The position numbers were made by a program, and so were the translations under genes. Source: Symbiodinium sp. CCMP2592 (lineage: Eukaryota; Sar; Dinophyceae; Suessiales; Symbiodiniaceae). From it: 64,000 nt of DNA. Numbering within the stretch: position 1 is the stretch's first letter; each line of letters starts with the position of its first letter. The DNA lies in the NCBI GenBank assembly GCA_905221615.1, contig CAJNDT010004668.1, forward strand, positions 385,001 to 449,000, in the 5' to 3' direction. The notes beneath the pieces are model-generated. The model did not search any database, had not been told where the DNA came from, and saw only the letters and a list, made by a program, of their open reading frames with translations. Below, one piece after another: positions 43,105 through 55,179 of the stretch.

Positions 43105-43845
43105 GGCCACCGCCAAGGATGCTCCTGCTATCGCCCGGGACACGTCTGAACACATGAATGTGTGAGCTCGGCGGAGTTTGATGGGGACAGCGCGATCGGA
43201 TGCTGGCCGCTGTAGTGGTTAGCAGCTGCCCCCCTTGCTGCAGTAGTCGTTAAGGTGGTCTCCCGGTCTCTCCCTGCTACATAGAAAGTTTGGTTCGTTG
43301 TTCTGCTCAGAGTTGCAGCATCGCGCCTACGTGCAGCGTACCGGTTCTGCTGTGCACACGGATCGGTCGTAGACCTGCGCATGAGTCGCAGGATGGATGC
43401 ACGGATGGTTCTTTCTGCACTCGGAGCGGTTAACTGTAACTATTTCGAAGCCAGGTTCTTCATCACGTGTAGTGCCCCGCTGAGCCAGAGCAATTTGGTA
43501 TATTAATGGATGGCCGAGATGCGGTTTAAGTCCAGGCTTATGCCGCCTGTTCTGCGTTCTGCACCCCGTACAAAGCCTACAGCCCCAAATCGCACAGACC
43601 TGATTCAATTCGGTGTCTGACCGGCGACAACCTTCAGCTCGGTTGAGGGCATAAGATGCTGCAGAACCCCTCCATTAACAACGATTCATACATGTCCCCG
43701 ATGTTGGAAAAACCCTTCAGCTAACTGAAGCTGAACGTTACGATCGCTTGTGGTGGATCCCTCTTCAAGATCAGTTTCCTGGCATTTCCATTTCCCTACG
43801 TGAATTACGCGCCCTGGAAAATGTCCTCCCATCCCGCCTGAGCAG
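43105..43845. other. Unassigned spacer
   Basis: No repeats recognised. Minus-strand frames at 43128-43382 and 43327-43608 are not recognisable. Confidence 0.35.
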
Positions 43846-43850
43846 AAAGT

Positions 43851-43940
43851 GGGAGTTTCCGAAAATGGGGGGGGACCCCCATTATAGCACCGTAAATAAT
43901 AGGATCCTTATTCTAAGGACACCAAAATAAGGTACCCCTA
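43851..43940. mobile_element. Truncated family A element (A8)
   Basis: Left arm GGGAGTTTCCGAAAATGGGG and core 'aataggatccttattctaag' are present, but the sequence leaves the family at 'ggtacccctag'; the right TIR is missing. Confidence 0.82.
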
Positions 43941-44167
43941 GCCCCCTAGTAGAGTCTTGGCCGGAAGTGCCATGGAGGCCATGGGCCAATGAACAATGCG
44001 GCAGATGCCGTTTGAAGTACCAGGTTGACTCATGTGGCACCAGGGGATTTTGCAGTCAACAGTGTCGCTGGTTTTGGCCTCGGCAATGTTAACTAGTAAA
44101 GTTGACTCAGCATGTACTCCAGGTTTTTTCGAGCTCGGCCATGGCGGAGTGTGTCGTGGATGTAAAA

Positions 44168-44399
44168 TAGGGGCCTTAATGATAAGAATAGGGTTTGGGC
44201 GTAAATTATACTATAATTGTAGTAAGGAATTCCCAAAACCCTTAGGCACCTACATCCTAGTACCCTTACAGATCCCTTATAGTAACCCTTATTGGCCCGT
44301 TTACAGGGACCCTGTTCTAATTATGAAGGCACCTATATTATAGTACCCTTATAGATCCCTTTTAGTGAACCTTATATTTTCCAAGAACCCTATTCTAAT
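44168..44399. mobile_element. Composite of family G fragments
   Basis: Starts 'taggggccttaatgataaga' and contains three right-arm-like ends ('ctgttctaattatgaaggc', 'ccctattctaatacct'), separated by 'cccttacagatcccttatag' type words like those in the 58-bp array at the window start. Confidence 0.65.
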
Positions 44400-44507
44400 A
44401 CCTCTAGTAACTTAAGGCATTTGGGTCAGACTGCAGGCTTCCTGGTTGCAGCACTCGTAGTCTTCCTGCGGGGAATGCGCCAGTGCTTCGGCATTGATGT
44501 TTGCCCA

Positions 44508-44585
44508 GAGGCTGCATAGTAGTTCCTGGTTCATATTTAGGGTCCTATAAGGTAATCCCAAAAAAGAACTACTATGGAGCCTATG
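44508..44585. mobile_element. Family E fold-back element (E2)
   Basis: About 78 bp, GAGGCTGCATAGTAGTTCC to 'gaactactatggagcctat'. Lacks the 57-bp duplication seen in E1 and so shows the basic form. Confidence 0.85.
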
Positions 44586-44654
44586 GGTGTGCCCAGATCT
44601 GACCGATTCTTTGAGCAAAAGCTGACATCATGGAGCTTTTGTCTGCTAATACTA

Positions 44655-45020
<366 letters not shown>

Positions 45021-46285
45021 ACGACGGTGACGACCAGGACGATGAGTACTCGAGAGACTTGGAAACCACAATTCCAGAAGCGACGAAAACTATTTCGACG
45101 ACGATCGGGACGACAACAACTATGCCAGGCCACGGCTATTTGCCCTTCTAGTTGCGGTGGCTCCTACTGCTACTGCCGCTACCGTTACCCCTATCGTCAC
45201 CACCACCACAACGACGACTACTACTAGTATAACCACTTCCTGCACTTCTACTTCTGCTACTGCTACTGCTACTAAGTGGACGGCTACTTCCATGGTCACA
45301 CTGTTTTCAAGTGGAGGTGCGAAAGGAGGAGGAGCAGTAGTGCGAGAATTGTTTCGACTGCAAGAAGTCATTCGGCGATTTTGCTTCCGCGGGTTGGGCG
45401 GAAGAGCTTGGATTTTTCACTCTACCCTTCCAACCCCCCAACAGCGAGTCCACAGCTACTACTTGTAACAGTGGTGAAGTAGGTTTGGGAGTTGTGTTTG
45501 GCCGTGTCTACACTTACGGTCAGAGGAAAGGCACAGGGAATTCCACAAGACGTGGCATTCAATGGCCCGAAGCTCACTGGGGAAGTGACACGGTGCACAA
45601 TACAGTCGTCTGAGTACCCAGCCATAGCTTTCCCTTCTGGTGCCCCTTGATTAAACCATAGTGAATCGCGAAGCCACTCTAGTAGTGAGACCCTTACCAT
45701 TACTGGCACTAAAGGGCGTGGTTCCTTGATGTGAGGGTTTTTCGGGTTCGGAGTTTAGGTTTCAGGGCGTGGGCCTTTCGATTTCGCAGCGGGCACATGG
45801 AATGGTTTTGTGCTTCTGCTGTTGCTGAGTTGGAGTAGGCGATTTCAGCCGAGGCGGCGGGGGAGGTAACCCAGGTGCTGAGGTTTGTTCACAAACCTGT
45901 CATACCTTGTGCACTTCAAGGTTCAGTAACATTAGCATGCACCTGTCACTGCTCTAGCAAGCTGGGCGCTTTAGACCGTTTTGGAAAAATTCACTTCGCT
46001 GCAAGTAGCCTGAGCAGCATGTAGCCAGGAATTCTGTGCCCCATCACCTGACAAAGGATGCGCAAAATTGTCAACATCGAGCAAGGTTTGGCACAGCAGT
46101 GACACTACATCCGACTAAGTACCCTTTCACCGTTCGGTTCTACTAGGCTTCTGCCCCACGCTACACTTGCAGTGCAAGACTTGCAGCGAGTTGCAGCCAG
46201 GTGCCCTCCAAAGGAGCACACTGGCCTTTTAATGCAGTCAACGCATGCTGGCTGGCAGCGGCAAGCCTTCACTGAATGTTCTACC
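45021..46285. other. Decaying triplet sequence then unassigned spacer
   Basis: ACG/GAC and TAC triplet patches persist to about 45280. The rest is unique-looking with no recognised gene. Confidence 0.4.
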
Positions 46286-46287
46286 CA

Positions 46288-46375
46288 GACCCCCGGGAGG
46301 ATCTAGAAAGTAGATCCCCTAATTTGGGGCCTAAGGGTACTTTATAGGAACGCCCATTAAGAGATAGAAGACCCT
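46288..46375. mobile_element. Family J element (J2), inverted relative to J1
   Basis: 'gacccccgggaggatc' precedes 'tagaaagtagatcccctaat', then the J interior in reverse order ('aagggtactttataggaac', 'cccattaagagat'). The right arm is decayed. Confidence 0.75.
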
Positions 46376-47460
46376 ACACCTGAAGCCCGCAACCTTCGAC
46401 CCTGGTGTGCCTTTTCATGGGCACCGCCGCTCCGGCAGTGGCCTGACTCGTCCTCTTGAATGCATCCGGTCATCGCCCGAAAAAGGCCCAGGACGAGATT
46501 TCTTTTCTGAGAACCATGGGCTGCAGCACGGTACATGACTGTTCACTGTAATTGTCATTGCTCCGATTTTGGAGCCTGCTTGCTACATCAGTGTTTTCAG
46601 GACTGCGACGCTGTTTGCCAACAAGCATTGCAAAGCTTCCTGTTCTGCTGAAGCTGAATCGCCATGGCGCCTCACTCATTGGAACTGTAATACTAGCTGT
46701 TCAGTTTACTTTAGGAGGGGTCTCGGAGGCTATGCTATCAGATATCAGGATCTCATCATTCGGGGTCTTCGATTTTTGGACGGTCCCTACTGTCTGAAAC
46801 AACCAGATAAAGTTAGAGCTTAGGAGTGCTTGAAAGGAATCAACGGTTTAGGGGTTTTCTGCTTCTTCAGGAGTGCCTGTCGATGATTGTGCTTACTTTT
46901 ATTCCAGCACCCATACGGCCGAAATTACTGGTAGCAGTATTGACACTCTGGCCCTGGCAACACACCAATGCCACTCATTAGTTCCTACTCCTCTTGACCT
47001 GGGTACCTTTTACGTTATTCAGTCACGGACCTTGAGCCAGAGAATGCCCTTTCGAGCGAGAAGTTTCTGAAGCCGCCACTCTGCCTCAGGGGACAACCTT
47101 GCCTTCGTGTTCTCAGGCCACGGATTAAGTGCCTCGCCCGCACGTAGAGGAAACGAAACACGCTTACACTGCGGGGCACTCGTGCAGTTTTAAATTTCGC
47201 CTAAGTGGGGGAACAGAGCATGAAAGTGCAGGGAGCAGTCTGTGGAGAGCAGCTTCTGAGAGAGCCCGGTGTCACCGTCTACCAATCCAGCTACCATTCA
47301 CTCGTGCTTACCGTGCCCAGTGGGTTGTCTGAGGTGTACAGTAGTTCAGGATGACAGTGTACATGCAGGTATGCCCCAGGAAAATCACAAGGATGCCAGC
47401 AGCACAAATAAAAAACATTGCTCAGTAGCTGCAAGCTTTCGCCTCGCAAGTACTAATCAC
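46376..47460. other. Unassigned spacer
   Basis: No element or gene supported. Confidence 0.35.
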
Positions 47461-47464
47461 GAAT

Positions 47465-47564
47465 ATAGGGGGCCTTAAGAATTGGAATAGGGTCTGAGGG
47501 CTCAACATACTACTAAAACTATGGTGAGGAACGCCCAAAAGCACAGGTAATTATTAAGGCCCCG
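47465..47564. mobile_element. Diverged family G element
   Basis: 'tagggggccttaagaattgg' to 'gtaattattaaggcccc', about 100 bp. Confidence 0.7.
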
Positions 47565-47929
47565 ACATTAATCCGGAAGCCAGGTACAACCAGCACCTTG
47601 ACAGACCGTCGAGACGAGCTGGACCATGCGCGACTCGTCGTTCAAACTCCGACGGTTGAAATGCAGGCCCAAAGCCCTAAACCCTAAGCTTTAGGGCCAG
47701 GCGCGAGCCTGTGGACGGGCTTCAGTCTAGACGCTGCCTGATGGTTGTTTTGCTGGCCTTGGTTCGGCTTTTGTTCGTCTGCGTCGGCTGTAGTGCGCCG
47801 TAGTGGTTGCCAAGATACGCATACGTACTCACACGTGGTCAGTGGGCAGAGGCGAGACTGAATCCTAAAATATTCACTATGTGACATTTTGTTGTGCTAT
47901 ATGAAGATATATTCGACTTGTTGTTTTAA

Positions 47930-48005
47930 TACCATATATATATTGTATATGTGTGTATATATATGTATATAGATTACATTGTATTCCATATTATACCATA
48001 GTATA
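47930..48005. repeat. TA-rich microsatellite
   Basis: 'accatatatatattgtatat' and related words. Confidence 0.8.
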
Positions 48006-48051
48006 GTACGTCGTGTTTTATTGAGCTCTCAGAGCCTCTAGGACTCAAGAC

Positions 48052-48172
48052 TCCCTAAACCCTAAACCCTAAGAGCCCTCAACCCTAAACCGGTTTAGGG
48101 TTTAGGGTTTAAGGTTAAAAAAACCCTAAGAGCCCTCAACCCTAAACCTTGAACCCTAGACCCTAAACCGCG
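48052..48172. repeat. Divergent telomere-like junction with 28-bp direct repeat
   Basis: CCCTAAA units meet TTTAGGG units at 'ccctaaaccggtttaggg' (centre about 48091). A 28-bp unit containing 'ccctaagagccctcaaccct' occurs at 48064-48091 and again at 48121-48148. Confidence 0.85.
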
Positions 48173-48296
48173 CAGCAGGTGACTGCTTTCGGACTCATTG
48201 CGAGGAGGGCAAGGGCCGTTCAAAACAAGAACTCTCAACCCTAAGGTTTGTCCGAAAGTGAGTGCTGATACATGCTGAAACCCTAAATTCTAAAAC

Positions 48297-48352
48297 CGAA
48301 ACCCCTAAACCCCTAAACCCCTAAACCCCTAAGCCCTAGCCCTAAACCTCTA
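48297..48352. repeat. Interstitial telomere-like tract (CCCCTAAA)n
   Basis: Four tandem 8-bp 'cccctaaa' units, an 8-mer variant of the telomere-like repeat. Confidence 0.85.
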
Positions 48353-48448
48353 AAGCCTAGACTTCTAGAGATGAGCTTTTAGGCTCCTGGCTGCCGATCT
48401 CGAGGACCCGCGGCCTTGGCTTTGCGGTGTTGGGCTTTTTTGGGGATT

Positions 48449-48556
48449 TACCTATAGTCTCCATTGTAGTTCCTTTTTTTGATGTAACCAAATATATAAT
48501 TAGTAGGATCCTGTAAGGTAACCCCCAAAAAGGAGCTACAATGGAGACTATAGGTA
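48449..48556. mobile_element. Family D fold-back element (D5) with 5-bp duplication
   Basis: 108 bp, TACCTATAGTCTCCATTGTA to 'ctacaatggagactataggta', core 'tagtaggatcctgtaaggt'. The 5-bp direct repeat GGATT lies at 48444-48448 and 48557-48561. Confidence 0.9.
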
Positions 48557-48586
48557 GGATTGTAGCAACAGGTGACTCAGATCGTG

Positions 48587-48592
48587 AGAGAG

Positions 48593-48672
<80 letters not shown>
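48587..48672. repeat. (GA)n microsatellite
   Basis: About 85 bp of GA ending in a 10-A run. It lies 25 bp from D5. Confidence 0.96.
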
Positions 48673-48675
<3 letters not shown>

Positions 48676-48829
48676 AAAAACACACCAACTCTCACACTCC
48701 TCCAATGCCCCATCACAGATGGGGGGCCTATGTGGCCGGGGGGTTTAACTCGCCCCCTATGCCCTTGCGAAGAAGAGAGAGCATTTAGGGTTCAGGGCTT
48801 TGGTTCCCTTTTCGAAAAAGACTGAAGGA

Positions 48830-51425
48830 TGGCAGAGTCTGAGACCAATGCCAACCACAAGTGGAATCTGAGTTTGGTGCCGAAACCAACTTGTGCACGC
48901 GGCGCATAGGGGCTCTCGTATTCGGAGACGGTCGCGAATGCCTTAAGACTGTATGGGCATGTCACAAACCAGGGCTCTGTAGATGATGGGCTGAGGGGTT
49001 TATGCAGATTATGGCAAGCATTGGGGTTTGGGATCCGGGGTGTCCTAAACGCCAACTTGTAAAGTCAGTATATCCTACTGGCTAGCAACCAGTAGGGAGC
49101 CGCCCACACTGATCGATGCAGTTTCTTGTTCTCGCTTTATGTCTTGGAGTCCATCGGCTTTTCTTAGTGACAACAGCCACAGCAGTAATGCGCCAAGCAG
49201 TCACAACAAGGCTGATAACAATCTTTTCGAAGGAATCTTGAGTTCCGAACGGACATCCCCCTGAACTACAAGCCCTCGCATTGAGGACCCGTTCCCAACC
49301 AACCTGCTCTACGACACTGAGCTGCAGCAGCTTTTTGCGCTGCTTCCCGCCGGCGCCACTCTGCCCAGCCTTGGCTTTCGCAGGGAGGGATCGCTGTATT
49401 TTCAGAGCTTATAGTTTGGATTTAGGGCAACTGTTCAAGGAGGTGGTTTCTTCTTCTATTCTCTACGAAGGAACGGTAGTGTTGGGGGTGGCAATCTCTA
49501 GCGTGTCCCAAGGCTTCAGTTATACGGACCTGCAAAATCTAAGACTGGGATAGCGACTGACTAGAAATCCTTGCGGCTTCTGAATACAAAATACTACGAT
49601 ACTCCAAAACGCCGTTCGATTGATTGTTAGGTATTCGTCTATGCCTGTAGGATAGCATCTGGGCAGCTTGTGCTTCAACACGCAAGAGATGCAAGGAGGG
49701 CGTTGACACAGGTTTGCCATACTGTGCAGTACTACACTGACAGTAGTCGTGGCAGAAGAAGCAAGTTACTTTTGCATGCTCATAAATCCTACACGGACAT
49801 GTGGGGTTGAAGAAAGCTGACACCAGGTGCTTCTGACTTGCATCATTGATGCCCCGAGTGGCGATTCCGCTTGGCTCCCAGAGCGTCTTGAGTCGGGGTG
49901 GTGCAATCTAGCAGCGATTGGTGGTGTAGGGTGAGGGCACGAGGGCAAAAGTTGCACCTGCATCCCAGGTACTGCAACTGCCAATCTACTTTGACGCCAA
50001 GACAGGGCGCGTGCCTGAGCAGTTCGATTCGCGATGATTGATGACAGCGACAACAGCGCTGTGGTTATTGCAATCCGAGCATTCACATTTGGATACAAAT
50101 TTTAGCTTGGCAGCTTCACTTAGCACATGATAGCACAGACCACAAATCGCTTCACCGCAGTGTCGAACCACCCGCAGAAGCAAGCAGATCATTCTCACCG
50201 TCATGATGAGGTTCTGTCGGGGCTTTCATCACCGTCATCATTGTAGCAGTAGTAAGAGCGCAAGCGGATTTACTAGCAGTATCAGAAACGACAACAGCCG
50301 CAGCATCCTGAAGAGGAGGAGGCGGTGGGGGAGGGGGGTAGGAACTAAGGGTGTTGTAGACCCGCTTACGCTTTCGCATTCCTGCACCTCTCTAAGATGT
50401 TGATAGGCTAGGCTTGAGCCACTTAAAGTGGTTGTGACAGTGATCAGCCTCCAGCGGAAGCCCGAGGGCCTCGTTAGCGGTTGAGAGTTCACAGGCGTGC
50501 TCGCTGGCTGACACTAAGAGCCCAGCTTCACCAGCTGCAGAGGCACCGAAAACGCTGCAGACGTAACGGGTTTGGTGGTTTTGCGCTTTGAGGCTTAGGT
50601 TACGTGGTGACCTTGACTTTCAATCCAATGCGAGATGGGTCGGAGACTTGGCCCTGCTCCATGCGAACTGAGGTCCTTCAGCAAGCAGCCGAAAACGCGC
50701 CACAGCCGGGGCCCGGTCAGAGTTCTCGTGGAATTTGGTGCTTCCATGTCTCGCGAGCCCAAGTGGCACACAACTCGTCAGCGAATACTGACTGCACCCA
50801 CGGCTATGCTGCCATGGCCTGTCATGCTGGTGCGACGTCTATGAAGGAAGGAGAGACCCGCTGCGATGCAAGGAATAATCCCCAGCCCACGCTGTTCAGA
50901 GCCGAAGCCCACACCCATATGCAAAAAAGAGTAGGTGCGAAATCGGTCCAGAATGATCGTGACCAAAACCTATTGCGCACTCTTTCGAACTTCGCTAGCT
51001 CAAGTCCCTGGTGGGCTTGGCTTTGAGGCAGTGTGTGGCCGGGACAGCGGTTCTACAGGCCGGCGTGTCTTTGGGGGAGTTGTCCGACTTATCGTTTGGT
51101 CGAAGTCGTGGCAGGGGTCGGCGTCATCGTACTAGTAGGAATAGGTGCAGGAGTGGGAGCATGCCGAGTAGAAGCAGGATTATAGGAGCATGGCAGAAGG
51201 TACTGTTAGTAGTGCTGCCAGCCCCACAAAGTACAAGTCAGTACTAGGGCTGCAAGAGCACCAACTTGCACACGGAGCAGTCATACTGGCGGAATGCCGG
51301 AATGCCCATTACTATGGAGGGGTGATTTTTTCATTTTTTATTTATTCATTTTTTTGTTTTTTTGTGGTGGTCTGCTTGGAGCCTGTCACAGCAGGTGACG
51401 ACTTGCAGGGCGACAGGCAGGAAGA
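48830..51425. other. Long spacer without recognisable elements
   Basis: About 2.6 kb with no fold-back element detected. Frames include 110 codons minus (49766-50098) and 140 codons plus (50604-51026). Neither has motifs I recognise, but this stretch is the least repetitive part of the window and the best place to look for real exons. Confidence 0.45.
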
Positions 51426-51430
51426 GGGTG

Positions 51431-52520
51431 CTATATATTGTATTATATTATATTAAATTACGTTCCATTATATTATATGATATTATATTATATTATTACG
51501 TTACATATTGCTATGTTGTACTATATTATACTATTATATTATATTATACTATAGTATGTTTATTTATGTTATGTTATATTTGTTGTTTGATATTATATTG
51601 TTTTATAGTATATCATATCATAGTATATCATAGTAGTATATATTACGTTACATCTTGCTTTGTTGTACTATATTATACTATATTATACTATATTATCTTT
51701 TTTTGTGTTATATATTGCTATATTATATTAGATTACTTTATATTGTATTATATTATATTACATTTCATGATATTATATTATATGTTTATATTTTTATATA
51801 ATATATTCTGTTATATTACATTATAAAGATTTTCTTTTACAGTTTTTATGTTTATAACATGTTACGCTATATACTGCTATATGTTATACTATATTATACT
51901 ATCTTACATTATATAATGCTACGTTATATAATGCTATATCACTTTTTATCGTTTCTTATATTATGTTATATTCACCTATATTGTACTATATCATTTTATA
52001 CTGTAATATGTTACATCATGTTATATGATATCACATCATTTTACATCATATTATATAATACAACGTAATATGATACAATATAATATTTTTTGTATAATAT
52101 ATTCTATTATATTGTATTATATTATATCATATCATATTATATTATATTATACTATATTAGGTTTTAATATGTTATATTATATTATATGATATAATATAAT
52201 ATTATGTTATAAAATATTCTCCTATACTATATTATACATATATTATATTATATTGTACTATATGATATGATATTATAGTATATTATATTATGTGATATGA
52301 TTTTCTATTATATTATATTATAATATAATATAATATTATATTATAATATATTATATTATGTGATATGATATGGTTTGTTTTGATATTATACTATACTATA
52401 TTATATTATATTATATTATATTATATGATATGATATTCTTTTATACTTTAATATTATATTATATTATATTATGTGATGTATATGATATCGCATGCATATA
52501 TGTCTATATATATATATACA
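51431..52520. repeat. A/T satellite, about 1.1 kb
   Basis: Nearly all A and T, built from 5-bp and longer words such as 'tatat', 'tatta' and 'tatac' with scattered G and C. Open frames through it encode Tyr/Ile/Leu-rich low complexity. A strong candidate for easily melted DNA. Confidence 0.95.
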
Positions 52521-53070
52521 CAGGTCAGTTGCCGGTAAATTGTCGGCAGTACCATCTTCCTCAGCAACACCACGAAAACCTGCATGATGCGAGACAGCTC
52601 TTGTCTGGAGGGTATATGCATAAAAGTATTCGTAGATGTAGAGATGTATAGTTGCGGGTAGGGATCCCAGCCCCGGCCCTCGTGTCTCCCCCCCGCGCCC
52701 TTGGGCGCAGTCCCAGGCCCATGTCCATGCCGCCCGTTCCTAGGAAACAGGAGAAGCCAGGGCCAAAAAAAAAAAAAGAGCAACAAAAAAAAAATTGAAA
52801 ACAAAATCTCCACCCCATTACTATGGACAAATCAGAGCCTGAACCAAGGACAAAAATCAACAGGTCATGAGTGAAGAATGCATATCCAGCCTAATCAAGA
52901 GCATATGCTGTATACGAATATGCCTAGGCTGAGGGATACATCCAGTCAGAGGCCTTGCTGAGGAGGTCGTAAGCACCGCATTCTGGGCGCACCTTGGCCC
53001 AATCGGCATTCGCAATCGTCCATCCCAAAGGTTGCCGAAAGGATGGAGCCCGACATTGCCCGTGAAGCTC
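52521..53070. other. Unassigned spacer with A-runs
   Basis: A-rich runs (13 A at 52765-52777 and 10 A at 52785-52794) follow a GC-rich 100 bp. This could be a retroposed tail, but no source sequence or target duplication is visible. Confidence 0.4.
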
Positions 53071-53075
53071 CATAC

Positions 53076-53180
53076 TATCGGGGCCTAAACAAGTACCAAT
53101 ACTAAAGTTGGCGGGGTGCCTGATTATCATTATAGTATACTGGGCCCCAAAACCCTATTCTAATTATTAGGGCCCCTCAT
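53076..53180. mobile_element. Family G fold-back element
   Basis: 'tatcggggcctaaacaagta' to 'ctaattattagggcccct', with 'actgggccccaaaaccctat' inside. Confidence 0.8.
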
Positions 53181-53494
53181 TACCTTTTTACGTGAGGAGT
53201 GTCTCTGGACGAATCCACAGGAGCAAGTTTCCTAAAACTAATGGGCAAAGAGAGTGATCAGTTGAGATGAAGGGAAAGCGCCATCGGTTGATTTTGTTGT
53301 CAAGCTTTGGGGCTCTCAGGTCAGAGATCAGGATACCCAACGCCCCTTCATTATCATACATCTTGCTACCATATGTTGCAGGCACGTACATCTGCGTGCA
53401 TAGCTCCTGTTATAGCATACTTGAGTGAACCGGGTGACTACGAGCCTAAGCGTAGTATTACACACAAATCTAGAAAGAAACTCAGACCTATAAA

Positions 53495-53780
53495 TCCTAA
53501 ACCGTTAAACCCAATGCTTTAAACCCTAAACCTTAAACCCTAGACGCTGGTAGACATTAAAAAGGAGCTTTAAAAAAACTAAACCTTAAACCCTAAACCC
53601 TAACCCTTAAACCCCTCAGACCGAGGGAGAAGTCTCATGCCGGCGTTTGCTGCCAGAGCCATGGTCAATGTCCGCCGCTGCTAATGGAAGGTCCTTTCGA
53701 GGTTTCGGGAGTTTAAGGGTTTAGGGGATTTAGGGTTTCGGGATTTTAGGGGTTTAGGGTTCAGGGGTTTCGGGGAGACC
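53495..53780. repeat. Telomere-like tracts of both orientations
   Basis: C-rich CCCTAAA words at 53495-53620 and G-rich TTTAGGG words at 53705-53780, separated by about 85 bp of other sequence. Confidence 0.75.
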
Positions 53781-54240
53781 TTGAGAGCCCAGCTTGCCGG
53801 CATACAACCAAAGCCCGTGCTCAAAAAGGGGTTTCGGGGATCGAGTCAACTGTCCCGGCGTGACGTTGCAAGCTAGTTGCGAAAAGGGTTTCAGGCTCGG
53901 GGATTTGGTTTATAGTGCCCTGCAGTCCCTGCACAAGAAAGGATTTGCATTTAGAGGTTCGGGGTTCAGCGAAATGGATCCCATGATTACAGGGTTTCTG
54001 CATGCTGAGCCTCAGGGATCCGCGCATTAGGGGAGGGGTTTCGGGCTTGAGGATTCAGAGGTTGTTTTGGCGAAGCAAGCGCCCCTCAATTTGGGAATCG
54101 GCGCAGGTCTGATGCGATGATCGCATTGCTTGCAATCCTTCTGGCGTTTGTCCAGCATCTTGGATCTCAGGTTTCTGAACTCTGGTTTTTGTATTTTCTT
54201 TACAAGCTCTGGGCATAACATGGGCATAACATGGGCAAAA

Positions 54241-54425
54241 CCCAATGGAACAATCCCTAAACCCTGTAAATCCTAAAATTAGCCCACTGGAATAATCCCT
54301 AAACCCTATAAGCCCTAACATTAGCCCACTGGAAATTCTCCCTAAACCCTATAAACCCTAAAATTCACCCACTGGAACAATCCCTGAACCCTATATGCCC
54401 TATAAGCCCTAAAGCCCAATGGAGC
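54241..54425. repeat. 42-43-bp minisatellite
   Basis: Units start at 54241, 54283, 54325, 54368 and 54414 with 'cccactggaa' or 'cccaatgga', followed by 'caatccctaaaccctata' and 'agccctaa'. Periods are 42, 42, 43 and 46. Confidence 0.9.
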
Positions 54426-54477
54426 CCTTGGCCTGGAACTCCCGAGACCCTACGTAGCTAGACACCCTGCCATGCTC

Positions 54478-54579
54478 AGAGCCTCCAAAACCCCTCAATT
54501 AAGGAATATACCTTAAAGTATAGTAGGATCCATAATATGATTTAAGGTATATTCCTTAATTACGGGGTTTTGGAGGCTC
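54478..54579. mobile_element. Family I fold-back element (I3)
   Basis: 102 bp, AGAGCCTCCAAAACCCCTCA to 'acggggttttggaggctc', core 'gtaggatccataatatga'. Highly symmetrical. Confidence 0.88.
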
Positions 54580-54626
54580 GTCCTACAGTCCGGCCCCAAC
54601 TCCCGAAGTCTCCGTCTCTCGCACCG

Positions 54627-54732
54627 GTGGTTTCCAACATTACGGTCCCTTTTTGGGTACCCTAAATATCAGGTGCCGTACTATATTAGGGACCCGTAAA
54701 AGGGCCATACTTTTGACTCTTTTGACAACCAC
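54627..54732. mobile_element. Family L fold-back element (L3)
   Basis: 'gtggtttccaacattacggt' to 'tttgacaaccac', core 'aaatatcaggtgccgtac' as in L2. The right arm carries a duplicated 'cttttgac'. Confidence 0.72.
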
Positions 54733-54866
54733 CCATACGGCTATGTTTCTATAAGGTGGACAATGGCCATAAGATTAGGGCTCAGGCAGAAAAGCCCTAG
54801 ACCCTAGTCGTACCAGGTGCGGTGAAACGGACAGACAACTGGAAGTTCCAAAAGCTATCGTCCGAC

Positions 54867-54975
54867 CCACCTAAAGTCTCCATTGTAGTTTCTTGTCGGC
54901 GTTACCTTATAGGATCTTAAACATAAACATATAACTGAATTGGTTAGACCAAAAAATCTACATTGGAGACTCTAA
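54867..54975. mobile_element. Family D fold-back element (D6)
   Basis: 'cacctaaagtctccattgta' to 'tctacattggagactctaa'. The interior is inverted relative to D1 ('accttataggatcttaaac' before 'tggttagaccaaaaa'). Confidence 0.8.
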
Positions 54976-55034
54976 CCGGCAAGACAGTGGCACTGGTGGC
55001 AGTGTTGAGTCGATACGAATTTCTCATAACCCTC

Positions 55035-55179
55035 GTCTAGGAGGGTCGGGGGACACAGTAAGTAGTTGTTTTATGGAGTTACAAGTACCTAAACCTAAAA
55101 GGACCCTGTTTTGGTTATGTCAGGTGCAGTATAACTCTATGAGAAAAACTGTTTTACTAAGTCCCCAGACCCTTCAGCT
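55035..55179. mobile_element. Diverged family K element (K5)
   Basis: 'ctaggagggtcgggggacac' + 'agtaag' to 'ttactaagtccccagaccct', about 145 bp. A weaker K-like element follows at 60809-60890. Confidence 0.62.

Noticed and set aside
48541-48825. 94-codon frame with Arg-Glu repeats
   Set aside because: The Arg-Glu run is the translation of (GA)n and the start codon lies in the right arm of element D5.
50604-51026. 140-codon plus frame in the element-poor region
   Set aside because: No recognisable motifs and overlapped by another open phase; kept only as a note in the spacer entry.
51362-52068. Tyr/Ile/Leu-rich frames resembling membrane proteins
   Set aside because: They are translations of the A/T satellite.
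52652-52800. Retroposed sequence with poly-A tail
   Set aside because: Two A-runs follow a GC-rich segment, but no target duplication or source sequence could be seen.
54241-54425. Regular repeats with spacers, CRISPR-like at first glance
   Set aside because: The whole 42-bp unit is repeated including the 'spacer', contains telomere-like words, and the context is eukaryotic.
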